This document shows, in pieces, positions 36,475 to 48,819 of a DNA stretch of 64,000 nucleotides (position 1 is the stretch's first letter; each line of letters starts with the position of its first letter). Under the pieces are notes generated by a model. That model did no database searches, was not told where the DNA came from, and saw only the letters and a list, made by a program, of their open reading frames with translations. Position numbers and translations under genes: made by a program. The stretch is from Polytrichum commune (lineage: Eukaryota; Streptophyta; Polytrichopsida; Polytrichales; Polytrichaceae): positions 30,566,001-30,630,000 of the forward strand of contig OX485803.1 of assembly GCA_950295325.1 (NCBI GenBank), given 5' to 3'.

Positions 36475-38910
36475 GTCAGCCACACTGGACTTGGAAACCC
36501 AACAAGTTCTTTTTTTAGTTGGAGCATTTTATTACAAATCCATCATTTTCAAAGGTGTGAATGACATTAGTAACATCACATTTGTTCTCGTTCATTTTGG
36601 CAAAACCACGTTGCCATAAGTAATTTTTCTAATTTTTCTTTTTATATAGCCAATTTGCACATGTCATTGTGATGATATCATGAATATTCCACTTTGTGTA
36701 TCAATGATCCTTCCCACCATAAACTATGTGCATGAAAGAATATTTGGTAACCCAATTCTTTATTTAATCAACCATGCTTGTTCTGTAAATTTATACTTAT
36801 AGCTTTACCGCAAATCAAATCAAGCTAACAAAATCTTCCATAATATCAACATGGCCCTATTCTATGGTCTCTTATACAATGATTTCTCCACATCTAAATC
36901 TAGCTTGGCACTCCTTTCTTTGAACCATTGCCCAAAACCTTCCTTAACAACATCAAGATGTTGAGCAATGATGGATGTTCTACAATACCCATAAAAACAA
37001 AAGTTACAACTTATAAAACACATAACATCTGAAATTTTATATCTCACTTCATTGGTTTTTTTACATGTATGTTCTTATTAGACAATACTTGTCTTCATAT
37101 TTCATTGTCATTTTGTCAATGATCACTTGTTCATCCAAATTTTATTAGGTTTCACATGTATTATTCAATTCGTCTAGCAACCACATGGCTTAAACACACT
37201 TATCATAAACTAAGAGTTGACTTATTTTTGTGGCATAGTCATTGTTAATATCATGGAGATATTTTATAATGGTCTTGTACCTCCTACAATTCATCATTGA
37301 AGGAATGATATCATGTAGAGAAAATATTTATTTTTTGATTAACATAAAACTTGATAAAGGAGTCTTTTTGTTTCTATATAAATTTAGACTCTTAGGAATA
37401 TCTTCAACCTTAAGATGATTAATGGCCACCAAGCCTCACCCTTTCTTGTGAGATGTGATCTATTTTTTTATTGTCTTTATTGTTTATTTTTCATGTTAGG
37501 ATCTTGAGGTGGAAACTTTTGCTAGCTTACTTCTTAGTTTCAGCAACAATATGAGAAAGGGCAATGTGCTTCTTCTTATATACCTTGGCCCTTCGTTTCT
37601 GTTAGGATAAAGCAACCTACTATTCACGCAACAAACAAACATATATAATACAATGAATATCCATATTTTCTTGTAAGTTCATCACACATTGAGAATTATT
37701 TTTCCTTTGAGAATATTAAAGCAATGTAAGCACAATGTTAATCCAATAAAAATAATGCATTTCACATTTTTACAAACCACATTGTGGTTGACACATATTG
37801 TTCCCATCTCCTTAGTGTGGTTCAAGGCTTTTAAAAAAAATTAATTCTATTTTGTAATATTAATTGATTTCTTTTTTCCTAGTAGTGTAGTTGAGGTCTA
37901 CTATGTTATGATGTTTGGGTAATTTTAGGTTATCATAATAATTATTCTTTTCTTTTGAGCTTATTGCCAACCTCTCAACTAGCTAATAGTACTCTCAATA
38001 TGATCACTAAATGTAGGTTTAAATTGATGTACACATTTTAAATGTTGTACCTACTCAATAAGAGTTGCTGGAAATATTGTTCTCTACTCACAAAAAAAAT
38101 TAAATTATCATAATAATTTGAGATTCTCAACCATTAAAGCCAAAAAATTATATCATTATATCATTATTTGTCTCAAATTTTGGGTGCACATTGAGAATTC
38201 TAAAATCAAACATAATTTGAAATGGCTCGATATATGAAAAAGTTTGAATCTATGTTACAATGCTTCTTCATAGTATACACATTTGATCACATCTGCCTAT
38301 GCATCTTAAGATATGTCATAAGCATGCATATGACAAATATGCTCACAAAATATCCACACTTGAAATTAATATGTCATTTTTTTTAAATTATGGAAGTGTT
38401 CTAATGAGTTTATGCCAAAAATTCTTGCGTAGAGCTCATGGCATTATATCTAATGTTTAACCTCACAACTGCGATCTTTGAGTTTATGTACAATTTTTCT
38501 ATATGCATGTTTCATATCCTAAGCTTTCAAATCTTACTTTATTGGTGATCTTAAAAATATTGGAATTTGCTCAAATAACATGGGTTGACATATTTTTAAG
38601 ATCTCAAAACATTCAAACATAGAATTTGATTTGAAGGATTATAAGAATTTGATTAATAATAATAACTCGTAAATCACCAACTATCAAAAAAAAAAAGTGA
38701 CATATGTATAAAAATACCTTGGTAAGGTGACATGTTAGTTTACCTATAGTATCTAAATGTGAATGTTTTTGATAGAAAGTCATGCCTACCATTGTAGTTG
38801 GAATCATAAAATTTAGAGCTTGCAAATGCAATACTAAGCTCAATTTTTGGAAAATTTCACATCTATATATTGGAATTGATAATCAATTCAAGGCCGTTAT
38901 GGCAAAGTTC

Positions 38911-38928
38911 GGGGGGGGGGGGGGGGGG
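38911..38928 (+). repeat. G18 homopolymer
   Basis: Uninterrupted run of 18 G. It is one of several long G/C runs in the window. Confidence 0.9.
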
Positions 38929-41572
38929 ACATTTTGTTGTGGCAGTGGACCACTTAATATATTGTCATGGTTAAATGGCAAGTATCAAAGATTAAGATGG
39001 ATGTAGATGATATGCATGGCAAGATGGGGCCCAATGCGCTATTTAGTGATGTTGATGAAGACATCGTAGAGGGTGATAATGTGCTTGTAAGTTGTACATT
39101 TGGAATAAATGATGGGAGAAAGTAAAACATTACAAATTCAAGAGGAACGTACTAGCTTTGAACGGATATGTGCAATTGAAGGGAACTCCTAGGGTAAGGG
39201 TAAAAGGTTTGTCTTACTTGAGGGATACCTTATAATATGGCTATATGAGGCGGCTCTGGTGGCATAATGGTACTATAGATCCACCTTCCTATAATAATGG
39301 CAAGACATGAAGGTAATAAGAAACAACAAAAAAATAAAGTGCAATGACGATGGTGATTAGGGCTTTTCTTTTTGTCAAACAATTACCCTAGTGGACCCCA
39401 CTAGACATATCCTAGTCCAATTATGATCTCCATCTATCATCACAAAACGGTTATGAAGAGGGTAGGTTATTTGTCATGGCTACATGAATCCGTTGTCAAT
39501 TAGGGTCGTGGTGTTAAGAATTTTCAAAGTAGATCATGCATAAGCACATCATAAGCACATACCCACATGTTTACCCAGAGGGTATATCCGGGTTTAAAAC
39601 ATACTTGCCCAACAATTAATGGAACATACCTAGTATGTTGTGGAGCTCATGATAGTGAATCAAATCGCATAGTCCAACAAGAAAAACATAATGATGTTAA
39701 CATGGAATGCAAAAGAGTGTCACATGAGGTGGGGAAACCATTCCATCTTATCATTCTGTATAACCTCCATTTGACACTTTCATGAATTGCACAAAGGTCA
39801 CAATGTCACATAAAACCCCGTGAGACTTGCATCATTGACAACTCAAACAACATCATAATGACCTTAGATGATTATGTTGCATGTCTAGAGCAAAATCAGC
39901 AAAATCTAGGAGCGAGGAGATACCTAGAAAATATCAAGGGATATGAGGGAATATCAAATTGGAATAAAGAGCCTCTGTCTTAACATAAGATCACAGAGTG
40001 GCGGTCACATCACTTGTACCAAACAACAACACAACGTTGAAGTTGGGGTGGATTGTCATGCTTTTAGGCTAAGCACACACCAACATACTTGGTTCTAATT
40101 CATTGACATGTGTATGACCATGTTGTTGATAACTTCCAAGAAAGTTGTCCTCATCCCCCACATGATGAGCCAACAACCCTATACCATAGAGGCATCTCCT
40201 CAGGGATGTACAAATGGACATGACATAGCTTTTGGCCATCACGTCCGTGCGTACGTCGTTAGCGCATTCCCTAGCATTGAACTAACATCTAGTGGATTTT
40301 TTCCCTTCCAATCAATTGCTAATAATAGTTGATTGATGCAATCTATATGAAAAAAAGACCATTAGATCTTGCAGTGATTATTCTAATAGTCCAATATATA
40401 TATATATATATATATGTTATTAGTCAACTCTTGTAGTTGTTGATTGGAGCAATCAATTGAAAAGTAATTAGGAGTGTTAGATTTTACAACCCGGAACATC
40501 CACCTAGACAAGAATATCATAAAATATCTTTCATCAACTACTATTGACAAATGTGACGTGATGTGATGAACACCAATGTTTCAAAATTGTTGCACCTCCT
40601 TGCATGAGAAGCACAAATACAAATGGGAGCGGCAAACGTGTTTGAAGTGAGGTAGATGGTTCTAAAACGTTCAATCTAAGTGTTGAGCACACATACCATC
40701 ATGAGATTTAAGATGTTTTGAATGGTTTTGTTAGCGACTGGCATGGGATTCCAATGCACCAAAAACATGTCTTACTTGAATTCCCTATGCATAAGTTATG
40801 AGGGCTTAGATTTTCATCAGTAGATGTCCTAGACCCAACAGAAGCGTGACCTAATGTTAAGGTGGTAAACATTTATCATAATCAATATTTACTTATTGTG
40901 CAAGATTCAAGTGAATGATCAGAATCCGAATTGGATATGGGCATATGCCTTGGCAACTATTAAACCCAACGAACTTGATCCACAAAGCTTGAAGCAATGG
41001 GAGAAGGTTGGACTAGGAAAACATTCAAGTAGCTAAGGACAAGTCATCCTTTAAATGTGTAATATATTTAAATTCCACCATGACTTATCCCATTTGCTAA
41101 ACCAATTTTGCACACCACTAATCCATGAGGACTCCAAATATTGACTAAAATGCTCAAAATGTTGGTTGAAGCACCCTCTACAATTTGGTTGAAGCAACAC
41201 ATAACAACACATTGACTAAATGTTTAGAGAACTTTTGTTGAGAAACTCTTGAAACACCATTGACTTAATACTTGTGAGCATAAATTATACCAACGGCATG
41301 CGAATGGATAAAATTTTGAAACAACAAAGTGGACCAACACAGTGTGAACACTTCCACCCGACCACAAAATAATGGTCGAGAGATTGGGGGCTATTTCAAG
41401 GAGGATATTGAACGACCATTGAGATAATTTGCATGGGAGTTGCTTGAATTAAGGGCATGCCACTGGGTAAGTTAAAAAAATGGTCTGTCAACATGGTGAT
41501 ATTCTCCACCCTGGTTCCCTAAGATAATGATAACTACATTGGGAAGCATTATTAATGAAGAGAGGGAATTAA

Positions 41573-42079
41573 GGGCCACTTCACACACGAGACTGAGAGC
41601 CCGTGACCAAGTACACTTCAAGCACTCTCATTGGTGGAAAAGGCGGAGCTGGTCCAAGTTCGCTACTTCACACTACGTTTGAGGGACCAACGGAGTATAC
41701 AAGTGAATGCAAGGTGGATGTAAAGTCTACATGCATTCCTACATGGCATCGAATGGATCACGTTTCATGGTCACTTGGATTGTTTTCAAAAACCATCTCT
41801 TGGAGGTGGGCCGAACACAAAACCGGGAGACCATGGCACTCCAAACGCTCACAATTCTTGATTTATTCTATTCTATCATGTTTGAAGACCCGCGTGAGTA
41901 AAAATTCATTGAAATGGCATTTGGTCGAGAGCCCGGTCACATATGACTTCACACTGCAGTTGAGGGCCCGTGACCACACTGCATGATTTTGAGGGGTGCC
42001 TTGGGACGGCCTTCGAACACTTTCTTTTGGGCTCTCACAACATCATGGTCACGGCTCTTGGCTCGTGTGTGAAGTGGCC
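41573..42079. mobile_element. PIF/Tourist-like MITE, family GGGCCACTTCAC, copy 2
   Basis: Left end gggccacttcacacacgag; inverse of right end ggccacttcacacacgag. The interior is homologous to copies 1 and 3. The flanks read ttaa on the left and ttga on the right, so the 3-bp duplication is not exact. The 127-codon frame at 41603 is repeat-derived. Confidence 0.75.
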
Positions 42080-42326
42080 TTGAGCATACCTCTCATCCGT
42101 CCAACAGAAAACCTCGACCATGTATAGGTTTGTCAACGATCCATATATATCAAATGACTCAGACCACACTGTTTATTGATCTTTGACATTCATCCCGGTG
42201 TCGAATCAACCCAACATCGTAACCTTCGGCTGACATACTATTTCAAGGCTTTTATGTTGGATGAATGAGATATGCTCGTATACAACAATCCCCCCTCTCT
42301 CTCTCTCCATTATTGATTCCTTTTAA

Positions 42327-42721
42327 GAGCATCCTCAGTCGATCTAGGTAAAGCTCACTGCAAACCAAGACCTATCTTGCTTAAAATTGCTCAAAATTTA
42401 GAGGGAGTGCACCAAATCTTGCTTAAAAATGGACAGATCCTCCCACACTCCCTCTAAATGTCAAAAATTTGGAGGGAGTGTGGGAGGATCTTTCCATTTT
42501 AAAGCAAGATTTGGTGCACTCCCTCTAAATTTTGAAAATGTGGTGTTTTCAATGAGGGATTTCACCTACATCAAATTTTTACAATTCTTTTTTCTTGAGA
42601 AATATCTCACGTTTATTTAGGTGTGCTTCTAATGATGGTAATTTCAGTTTCTAATTTTAGGTCAGTCAAAAGATAGGTTTTGGTTTGCAGTGAGCTTTAC
42701 CTAGATCGACTGAGGATGCTC
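42327..42721. mobile_element. Tourist/PIF-like MITE, GAGCATCCTCAG family
   Basis: 395 bp with near-perfect inverted ends of about 50 bases, starting GAGCATCCTCAGTCGATC, flanked by taa at 42324-42326 and 42722-42724. The same place in unit A (about 14,062-14,064) is empty, with one tca. The interior folds again: arms built on gcaccaaatcttgctt and gatcctcccacactccc form a second long hairpin, so the whole element can make one extended stem. Confidence 0.85.
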
Positions 42722-43370
42722 TAACAACCATTCCAACAACCATCAACCACCACCACCACCACCCAATCTCCTAATATCATATTCACGCCTCATACACGCT
42801 ATGCATATCTAGCCAAAGAATGTTCCCTAGTGGATCATTGAAGTAGGTGAACTATAAACGTGACTCCTAACATGTGTGACATAGCCAACGTTTTCTAAAC
42901 CATAGCATGTGACCCTTCATTTCAAAACGGAAAGCTATGAATGTTGTATACCAATGCTTAATTATCCAAGAAAAGCATTTGGTTGTATAGGCTCACATGC
43001 CTTTCCCATGGCATCATATGTTGGTATACAACAGGCAATCTCAAGAGCGATCCCAAAACAAAGAGTCCAAGATCCTTAGAGCTCTTCGTGACCATTACTT
43101 TCTTGCATCCCCTTCTTCTTCTTCTTCTTCTTCTTTTGGAAACTTTCATTTATGAGCACGACGTGACGTATCCCACTTCCAAGCCAAAAAGATTCAGAAA
43201 ATTAAAAAAAAAACGCAAAAGGGGATATTTTAAAACCATGGAAATCTATGTGAGTCATGGCAAGTGAAATAAAGGGGAAGCCATACCCCGACAACAACAC
43301 GGCTTACGTGCCAAAAATAAGTGCACACAACACAACCCCTTTTCCGATCGGATATTTGCGGTGACTAACT

Positions 43371-44437
43371 ATCGTACATAGGCCACTTACCACTCACAAC
43401 CACTAACCGTGCACTTTACCGTGCACTTCACCGTTCACTTTTAATCTCGACCGTCCAATCTCCGTGCTTCCATGGTAATTTTGAATCTTTTTATGATTGA
43501 ACAGTTAAGGAAATTGAAGTGGGAGCTCAAAAATGTTACATTTCAAGATTTAGAAGCAAATGCAAAGAGAATAAGCATCAAACAAACAATATTGATGCTC
43601 CAAGGTGGATCAATTTTCTCGTCAAATTCCAATGACAAGTAAGACAATATTTTCAATTTGATTATGTAAACTTGATTTTTGCTTCATTGTATGTCACGTA
43701 TGTTAGTATGTCAACCTCTCAATTTTTACTAGCATTATTGATTTTCAAATATTCGATTTTGTATGTTGTTACAGGAACAATGTCCATCAACAAGAAGACC
43801 TTTCCAACATCTTGAAGATTCCTTCATTCCCTAAAGCTTCTAGAAGAAAACCTAAGAATCCTAAAAGATTGAATCCTCATGGAAAATGCTTAACTTCACA
43901 AACATATACTTTGGAAAGGCAAAGAGTTGCAAACGAGTTGGAAGATGAGTTTAACAAGCAAGAAGAGAAGAAGGAAAGAAGAGCAAACCTTGCAAAAGCG
44001 AAGAATGATGAAAAAATCTGGAAGCAGCTTGAAAGGGAGAAGGTAGCAGAACTGAAGAAGAAAGAAAAACAAAAATGCCCAACAGAAAATAAGGTTGAGA
44101 AAAAACAAGAAATGAGGCTTAAAAGCCAACAACGTCCAACAGTCGTGTTTGCCAAAAAAAAAGAGCTTCTTTTGTAATGTCTCTAGCAAAAGTTGAATGA
44201 ACATTGATAGTGCACGGTTAGTGGTTAAGGTAGTTAATTTCCAATGCCCAATACAGTTGTATAAAGAACTATGAAAAGGTCATGATTTTTCAATAAAAAT
44301 TTCCATTTTACTTTTCAACACTAATATTAAGTGAACCATTAATTTAATTCAAATACCAAATTTGGAAAATTTTGCTACCCACCTCAAAAAATAAAACATC
44401 AAAGTCAAATGTGCACGGTTAGTAGCATGCCTACGAT
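43371..44437. mobile_element. Inserted element carrying a two-exon reading frame
   Basis: Unit A lacks this 1,067-bp segment. The ends are ATCGTA on the left and TACGAT on the right, flanked by aact at 43367-43370 and 44438-44441. The inverted motif aaccactaaccgtgcac / gtgcacggttagtggtt lies near both ends (about 43,398 and 44,211), with one more copy at 44,411. The class is not clear. It looks like a small TIR element that has picked up coding sequence. Confidence 0.55.
43505..44177 (+). pseudogene. Two-exon lysine-rich coiled-coil fragment
   Basis: Exon 43505-43638 joins in phase to exon 43775-44177 across a GT-AG intron and ends at a TAA. The first part starts LRKLKWELKNVTFQDLE without its own ATG. 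The second part is very rich in Lys, Glu, Arg and Gln (EEKKERRANLAKAK, KQLEREKVAELKKK) and should form a coiled coil. It resembles the charged C-terminal tails of pogo/jerky-type transposases, but I am not sure. A frame kept across an intron suggests captured or transposon-derived coding sequence. Confidence 0.4.
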
Positions 44438-47149
44438 AACTTGGAAGTCAATTTGCTTTCCATCGATACCAAGCTAGGAATGTTGTACATCGATGCTTAT
44501 CCGAGAAAAAAGTGTTGGTTTTATAAGCCCACATGCCATTCCCATGGCATAATATGTTGGTATAAACTAGGCAGTCCGAAGAGCGATCCCAAAGCAAAGA
44601 GTCCAAGATCCTTAGAGCTCTTCCTGACCATTACTTTATTGCATGTCCTTCTTCTTTTGGAAACTATAGTTTATTAGCACTATATACACATCCCTCTTCC
44701 GAGCCAAACAGATTCAGAAGAAAAAAAAGGGGGGGATACTTTAAAAACAAGGAAATCCAAGTGAGTCATGGCAAGTGAAATAAAGGGGAAGCCATACCCT
44801 GACAACACGGCTTACGTGCAAATGATAATTGCACACAACCCCCTTTCCAATCGGATATTTGCAGTGACTAACTTGCTTGGAAGTCAATTGCTTTACATCG
44901 AGTATGGACAACTATCCACATGTTTGTTCAAGCTCACCTTCATGTGTGGCTTTCTCTTTGTCGTTGGTGAGAGGGATTTAGTGCATACGTATGTACCTCT
45001 CATTCATACAATATAAAAAGTCCAAAATCAACATGTAGACATGAGGCTAGCTTTGGAATTCGAATTGACGTCAGAATTGACTTCAAAGACCTTGGAAATG
45101 TCGAGTCACAGTTGTTCAGAATGAATCAACCACAAACATTTAAGGGGTCAAATTTTTAGGTTGGATGTGTGAGAGGTGCGTTAAGTGGAGGTTTGTGACA
45201 CCTAATGGGGGAGATCTTGAAGGTGAAAACATTGGATATTTTTGTAGTCTAAGAGCTTGGGGATTGTTATTTACTAACCAAACCAACCCTAATTTGGGGG
45301 TAGAGATCATGAACCCTAAGATAACTAAGTTTAAACTGAGATGTATCACCCGTTAACAAATAAGGGGCATGCCCAGGGGGTGGATTGAGTCTTCATTGGA
45401 AACGTAAATGATGGGCATGGGTCACCATGAAATTAAAACCCCTATATATGAGAGGGTTGTATAGAAGATTAAATGCATATAAACTAACGGCATGCTAGAA
45501 AATGAACATGTATTTATACTTGGATTTTCATTTTAATGTCATAAATGCCTCCACTCAGTATACAAATTATAAGTCATACATTAACATAAGCCTTTATTAC
45601 ATATAAAGTCTACTTTCACTTTCCAAACGAGAAAGTCATTGAACATTTTTTCATCCATAGCATGTAACTCAACAATCGCATCAAGACCTGGGAGGTTGAC
45701 TCTTCATTGGAAACTTAAATGACGTGCATGGTTCACTTTGAAATGAAACCCCCTATATACGAGAAGTTTATAGAGACAAAAAACGGCATGCTAGAAAATG
45801 AACTCATATGTTTATACCCTTCTTTTTCAATTTAATGTGATAAATGCCTATACTGCATATACTGCATATATATTATGGATTAAATAGGCCTTTATTACGT
45901 ATAAGAATCCACTTGCACTTTCCAAAGAAAAAGTCATTGAATACTTTTTCATTCTTAGCATGCACTAACTCAACGATTGCGTCAAACAAACAAAGACAAG
46001 AGCATAATAATTTAGCCAAGATCAAGAACCAAAACTCAAGGGAGCCCATGAGTACTCCAAGAGCCTCCGATTTGTGAAAAGCTATAACCCAAATGCAAAT
46101 TCTAACAAGATTGGACATGATGGTCATTGAGGAGTCATCAAGGATTGCTACCATGTGACACAATGCATGAAAGCATGAATTGAATAAAATTAACACATCT
46201 GTTGTCTATTTTTTCTCTAAACCTTAGGGCACCATTTTGCAAATCTATTTTTACTTCAAAAACAATACTACCCAATTTAGATGTACGCACTAGAGAAAAA
46301 TGATGCCTCTCCCTTATGTATACTATGTACGCCAATGCCTCAAATAATACCCCTTCTTACGCTCACCTTAGTTCGTACGTTATTTGAAGAGTCCACCCCC
46401 GGGCATCAAACAAACCAAGACAAAAGCACAATAACTTAGCCTTAATATGTAGAGCAAAACGCAAGGTAGCCCACGAGTCCTTCAAGAGCCTCATGGGTAC
46501 AAAACTAGTACTCTAATGCATACCCTAACAAGAATGGATAGGGTAGTCATTGAGGGACGAACACCATATGTGAACAAATGAACAAGTGAATTAGATGAAA
46601 CTAACACTGACATTTATTGTCAATATTTTTCTAAACCTTATAATCCCATTCTATACATATACATTTACTTCAAAACTGTTGATAGCCTTTTCAAATGTAC
46701 ACAATACCTCAAACAATACCCCTTCTTACACTCACGTTAGTACGTACGTGGTATGAAGAGTCTACCCCCCCCCCCCCCCCGGCAAGAAGGGGGGGCATGT
46801 AACTTACATCCCCTCGATAGATGATGTGAGCAAAATTCCAAGTAAGATCGTATGCAACAAAAGCCTCTCTGCCCATGGTTTGTTGATTACTATTTTAGTG
46901 TCCATGGTGTATCAAATTTAGCCAAGCTAACCTGAAACAAGTGTTGGAGACCTTGAATTACTTAATTGACTTAATATTTCCTAAATAAGCCACAAAAAAT
47001 TACAAGGGGCAAGTTTTAGTGAGCCCATCTTGGTAGGGATTGTGAACAAAATTCTAAGTATGATCATATCTGACAATCCCCTCTAGGCCTATGGTTTTGC
47101 CACATGCTTTAAACGAATCATTGACCAGCAGGAGCTAGATAACCACTTA

Positions 47150-47648
47150 GGGCCACTTTACACATGAGCCAAGAGCCGTGACCATGAGATTGTGAGAGCC
47201 CAAAAGAACGTGTCCAAAGGCCGTCCCAACACACCTCCAAAATCATGTAGTGTCGTCACGGATCCTCAAGTGTAGTGTGAGGTCATATGTGATTGGGCCC
47301 TCAACCAAATGCTATTTCAATGAATTTCTATTCATGCCAGTCCTCACACATGATAAGTTAGAACAAATCGACGGTTGTGAGCATTCAAAGTGCCATGGTC
47401 TCCTGGTTTTGTGTTAGGCCTATCTCCAAGAGATGGTTTTTGAAAGTAATCCAAATGACCACAAAACACGATCCATTCTATGCCATGTAGGAATCCATGT
47501 AGACTTTACATCCATCTTGCATTCACATACCCCGTTGGTCCCTCAAGGATAGTGTGAAGCGAACTTGGACCAGCTCCGCTTTTCCACCAATGAGATGTGC
47601 TTGAAGTGTAATGGTCACGGGCTCTCAGTCTCATGTGTGAAGTGGCCC
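47150..47648. mobile_element. PIF/Tourist-like MITE, family GGGCCACTTCAC, copy 3
   Basis: 499 bp, inverted relative to the other two copies. Left end gggccactttacacatgag; inverse of right end gggccacttcacacatgag. An exact tta duplication lies at 47147-47149 and 47649-47651. Unit A has the empty site at 16635-16637 with a single tta, so ends and duplication are certain. Confidence 0.9.
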
Positions 47649-48819
47649 TTACTAAACGAATTTGGAGTCTATCACCCCAATTTGGAAGTTCATTTGGCTC
47701 AAAATACCACCCCCGCATTCCACAATAGCTATCAACATATTCACCCTACCCCTCTCCTAAGGTAGATGGGTCTTCATTGGCTTGTTTTCTTAATCAGACC
47801 CCTAGATTTGATTAGTATGTAATTTGGTGAGGATCAAAGAATCACAAAGACACGTGTTTAAAAGCAACTGGATTACATCTTCAAATATTAATAACTACTC
47901 TACACTTAATAATGAAAACAGGTGGGAAAACCTATATATCCAGATAAAAAATCCGCAAACATGTACTTCCGACAACCATAACTAAACGAGGGGAAGTCCG
48001 ATTTTCAATCCAGTTTTTGCAAATGTTTCACCTTAGATTTGCCAATGCAAAACGAGTTTTGTTGTGTAAATCTAGTCGGTAGCAATTGGAGAACACGAAA
48101 AACAAACCAAGTAGCACCCACGTACCTTAGTTCGCCCTCCACCTCGAAAGATGTTATGAACAATGAACCCCATGACAATCCCCATCAATCTCCCGACGTA
48201 TAATATTCTTAGGATGTCACCGAAGGCTTTTGGCCCCATTCTATGTCCGGAAGGCGCTCCGGGAGGTGCCTTCCCCGGCACAAAACCTCACCGAGTCTCG
48301 CGGAGGCAATTTGTAGTAGTAGTGAAGATGAGCACTGGAAATAGGATAAGTGGATGTTGAAACTGTGCAGCTGGGGGAATCATCAGGGGCTTGATGATCG
48401 GGAACCTGGCAGAGCATCTTGTTCGTCACGGACTGTTTTTACGCAGGTGACGACGGATGACATCACTCTTGCTTGCGTTGCTTCTGATGATCTGTGAGCT
48501 TGTGCTACTAAATGTACATATATCGATGTTGTTTGGGATAAAGGTACTTAGTGCCCATTGACCTTTTCTTTAAAATATGTTATAAGCTCCCACTAGAGGT
48601 CGGGAGGTATTCCGGATCCGATAGATTGATCAGAACTTGCGATTTGGCGATACCCGATTGGCTGCGGTTTTGTTGACCTTTGATTATATGCTTCATCAAG
48701 TTAGTCAGTCATGGAAACGTCGACGAGCGATAAATGAGACCCTGCTACGGCGCCATAAGAACCTGCTTTGTCCTGAAACCCCAGATTCGGTCCATCGCTG
48801 CACATACAAATGGGATACA

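Larger units (their letters stand above)
34129..41572. other. Long AT-rich intergenic stretch, no intact gene
   Basis: Contains (AT)n runs near 34,885-34,911 and 40,396-40,415, an 18-base G run (38911-38928), the repeat relative 34,440-34,870, a transposon-derived zinc-finger fragment (36337-36474) and a 35-base direct repeat (36,019 and 36,475). Many short frames exist, but none has recognisable motifs or splice-consistent extensions. All of it lies within the part of unit B that has no counterpart in unit A. Confidence 0.5.
42110..48270. repeat. Repeat-rich spacer of unit B, homologous to 13,949-17,265
   Basis: Collinear with the unit A spacer but longer. It carries MITEs at 42327 and 47150, an insertion at 43371, a local duplication that places one unit A segment (about 14,270-14,700) on both sides of that insertion (42,930-43,370 and 44,450-45,016), and an extra repeat (46,400-46,760). 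A C16 run lies at 46765-46780. I find no gene outside the 43371 insertion. Confidence 0.65.

Noticed and set aside
39567-39785. 72-codon frame with several cysteines
   Set aside because: No zinc-finger spacing or family match, and no splice-consistent neighbours in a repeat-rich region.
43877-44204. Minus-strand frames opposite the lysine-rich exon
   Set aside because: They are shadows of the plus-strand Lys/Glu codons and read as Phe/Ser/Leu-rich runs.
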